DNA of 14,107 nt from CAZLAP01 sp964557715 (GTDB lineage Bacteria; Patescibacteriota; Minisyncoccia; Minisyncoccales; RBG-13-42-11). The stretch spans positions 1-14,107 of the forward strand of contig CAZLAP010000049.1 in the NCBI GenBank assembly GCA_964557715.1. The letters are read 5' to 3'. The notes beneath the pieces were generated by a model, which was given only the letters and a program-made list of their open reading frames with translations, was not told the DNA's origin and did not search any database. Positions 12,471 through 14,107 of this stretch are shown one piece after another. The first letter of the stretch is position 1; each line of letters starts with the position of its first letter. A program made the position numbers and the translations under genes.

Positions 12471-14107
12471 TTACGCAGTAACGTATACCTGAGTAGTTCT
12501 AAGACCAAGCTGTAATGAGGTCCAATTCCAGTCTACCCAACCAGTATCTGTAGATGCAGTGCTCCACTTGATGTTGTCAATATACATTCCGTTCATTCCG
12601 GCGCTACCGCCATCAGGAATATAGCCTGAAACAGTAAAGGTCTTTTGTTCGCCGCTGTAAATCACCCAACCAATAGCACCATTTGGCGTTGCGCTTGAAT
12701 TAATTGAGTAGGCTAAAGTTCCGCCATTTCCGGCTGTTATCTTAGTAGCTGAAAGGCCACTATCAGCTGGTGTAGTGCTGTCATATTTCCTGATATAAAT
12801 GTCTCCGCCGATTGCGCCAAGAGTCAAACTGATTGTAGCGCTGGCTGCTTTTTTACCTACCGCTGAACCTTCAATCTGAGTAATGGATGTGTTGTATAAA
12901 ACCAGTTCAGGAGCCTTGGTGTAAAAGTGGATGGTCTTGCCAACAGCAGTACCGGAAATTTCACTGTTTGTCAAAGTGTTGTAATTAGCGTCTTCAGCAG
13001 TAATGTTTGTGGCAGTACCGGTTAAAGTAACGCTAATAGAATCACCAGCTGTAGTGTAGCTAGCTGCAAGTTTGGCAATATCAGCTTTAACAGTCAAAGT
13101 CTTTGTTGCGTCTTTGGCAATCTTAAGCGGATTGGTAGCCAAAGAGAAAGTCATTGACGCAGCTCCTGTGGCTGTTTGCAGCAAAGTGTCGCCGTCATAA
13201 ATCCTTACTGCAGGAGCAACTGTGGCAATACCGTTGCTTGTACCATCAGTGCCTGCAAGAATAATTTGGCTTACGGAAATATCGTTAATTTTCGCAGTCA
13301 AATTAATCTTAGCTAATTCAACATTTTCTTTTGTTGAAGAAGCGCTAAGAATAGCAGCTCCTTCAGCAGGAGTGCTGGAGTTTAGGCCAACTTCAAGCGC
13401 GCCTGTGGTTGCGCCGGAAACAGTAAATGTCCTGGCACCCAAAACTGCGCCTGAGTACTGTTGAAGTCCGGTAGTGTCAACTCCTCTTGCGCCATCAGCG
13501 GGCAAAAGAATCTGAACTGCTCCGGTGCTAACAGTAGCTGTAGGAACGTTAACTTTAACTGTAAGAACCTTAGTGGTTCCTTTGCTGACTTTAACATTCA
13601 AGCCAGTCAAGTGCAGATTATAACTTGAGCCAATTGTTGCTTCTTCAAAAGCGCTGGAAACAGCGTCAACACCGACAATCGGGTTGCTTCCGTCATAAAG
13701 CGAAACGTGATTGACATAAAGCCATGGTCTTGCGTCAAAGTTCAAAGTAATTCTTTTAACAGTGATGTCAGAATTGCTGGCTTTTAATTCAATGCCGTAA
13801 ACTGAATTGTTTGATGTTCCGCGATAAATGGTTGTGTCTGATGGAACAGCATAAAGGCTTGATGTCAAAATTCCTTCAGTGCCTTCTCCGTCTGGCACTG
13901 GTACTGGTTCCGGAGTTACCGGGGTTGTCAACATTGAGTTTAATTTAGCTCTTGTTGAAGCGCCAACATAACCTGTTCCACTGGTCAATCCCAACGGGGT
14001 CAGAATTGCTGAAGCATACTTTTCCTGGAATTTAACAACAGCTGCCTTGGTCAAAGAACCAAAGTAGTTTGTTTCATTGTTAGCAGAGCCTACTCCTGAT
14101 GCAGCAA
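12471..14107 (-). CDS. Large secreted surface/S-layer-like protein, N-terminus missing
   Basis: The frame is open to the window edge, so the start is not visible. At least 545 residues are encoded and the protein ends at TAA 12471. The visible N-terminal end is a peptidoglycan-binding module ([30 protein letters not shown]; 14107 to about 13930). A Pro/Val-rich linker follows (about 13925-13875), then a Ser/Thr/Ala/Gly-rich, beta-strand-like region. That region contains three repeats of about 155 residues (about 13874-13425, 13406-12915 and 12914-12474), marked by Lys-Val-Leu-Thr-Val-Lys, Lys-Thr-Leu-Thr-Val-Lys and Lys-Thr-Phe-Thr-Val-Ser, 156 and 153 residues apart. The C-terminus is rich in Trp. 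The gene is visibly GC-richer than its neighbours and has its own terminator. Expected role: wall-anchored coat or adhesin; no specific ligand can be named. Confidence 0.82.
   Translation of the reverse strand, partial: AASGVGSANNETNYFGSLTKAAVVKFQEKYASAILTPLGLTSGTGYVGASTRAKLNSMLTTPVTPEPVPVPDGEGTEGILTSSLYAVPSDTTIYRGTSNNSVYGIELKASNSDITVKRITLNFDARPWLYVNHVSLYDGSNPIVGVDAVSSAFEEATIGSSYNLHLTGLNVKVSKGTTKVLTVKVNVPTATVSTGAVQILLPADGARGVDTTGLQQYSGAVLGARTFTVSGATTGALEVGLNSSTPAEGAAILSASSTKENVELAKINLTAKINDISVSQIILAGTDGTSNGIATVAPAVRIYDGDTLLQTATGAASMTFSLATNPLKIAKDATKTLTVKADIAKLAASYTTAGDSISVTLTGTATNITAEDANYNTLTNSEISGTAVGKTIHFYTKAPELVLYNTSITQIEGSAVGKKAASATISLTLGAIGGDIYIRKYDSTTPADSGLSATKITAGNGGTLAYSINSSATPNGAIGWVIYSGEQKTFTVSGYIPDGGSAGMNGMYIDNIKWSTASTDTGWVDWNWTSLQLGLRTTQVYVTA

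Noticed and set aside
14052..14054. TTG at 14054 as start of the surface protein
   Set aside because: The frame stays open to the window edge, and the residues upstream (Asn-Glu-Thr-Asn-Tyr-Phe-Gly-Ser) continue the peptidoglycan-binding module, so the true start is outside the window.
1..14107. CRISPR arrays, tRNA or rRNA genes, insertion sequences, attachment sites
   Set aside because: No regularly spaced direct repeats, no cloverleaf or rRNA-like segments, no transposase or terminal inverted repeats were found on reading both strands.

Overview
The window looks like part of the chromosome of a small-genome bacterium of the Patescibacteria/CPR type, most likely a parcubacterium. This is an inference from four things: low GC in most genes, very tight gene packing, a peptidoglycan-binding module of the type common in parcubacterial surface proteins (xxFQEKYA...PLGL..GTGYVG..TR.KLN, present twice), and a membrane O-antigen ligase/polymerase fused to TPRs. 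TGA is used as a stop at two tightly overlapping gene junctions, so the SR1/Gracilibacteria code, in which TGA is glycine, does not fit. No rRNA, tRNA, CRISPR array, transposase or phage structural gene was seen.

Positions 1-7019 (minus strand, transcribed from 7019 towards 1) form one dense run of seven genes for making and exporting a surface glycan or activated surface substituent. In transcription order they are: a GalE-like NAD-dependent epimerase, a Wzx-type flippase, a HAD-IIB sugar-phosphate phosphatase, a divergent phosphopentomutase (DeoB family), a two-domain protein combining a LicC-like nucleotidyltransferase with an APH/choline-kinase-like kinase, a stand-alone LicC-like nucleotidyltransferase, and an RmlD-like reductase cut by the window edge. 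Junctions are +1, +5 or +23 nt, or overlaps of 4 to 17 nt. Kinase, mutase, phosphatase, nucleotidyltransferases and reductase together suggest a nucleotide-activated precursor that I cannot match to a textbook pathway. This is the best candidate here for undescribed chemistry.

Positions 7129-9396 (plus strand) hold a 755-residue Wzy/WaaL-like membrane enzyme with a C-terminal TPR region. It is divergent from the operon and a plausible polymerase or ligase for the same glycan. It converges, with one base between stops, on the minus-strand genes to its right.

Positions 9398-10611 (minus) hold a small holin-like membrane protein and an AbiEii-type nucleotidyltransferase toxin, preceded by a small overlapping DUF6922-like probable antitoxin. 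Positions 10637-12349 (minus) encode a secreted HExxH metallopeptidase with a C-terminal peptidoglycan-binding module. Positions 12471-14107 (minus, N-terminus outside the window) encode a large surface protein with the same module near its N-terminal side, a Pro-rich linker and three repeats of about 155 residues. A rho-independent terminator and the peptidase promoter are packed into the 121 bases between these two genes.

No start codon in the window has a convincing Shine-Dalgarno sequence at normal spacing. The best promoters (for the peptidase, the antitoxin and the holin-like gene) lie so close to the starts that the mRNAs should have very short leaders or none.
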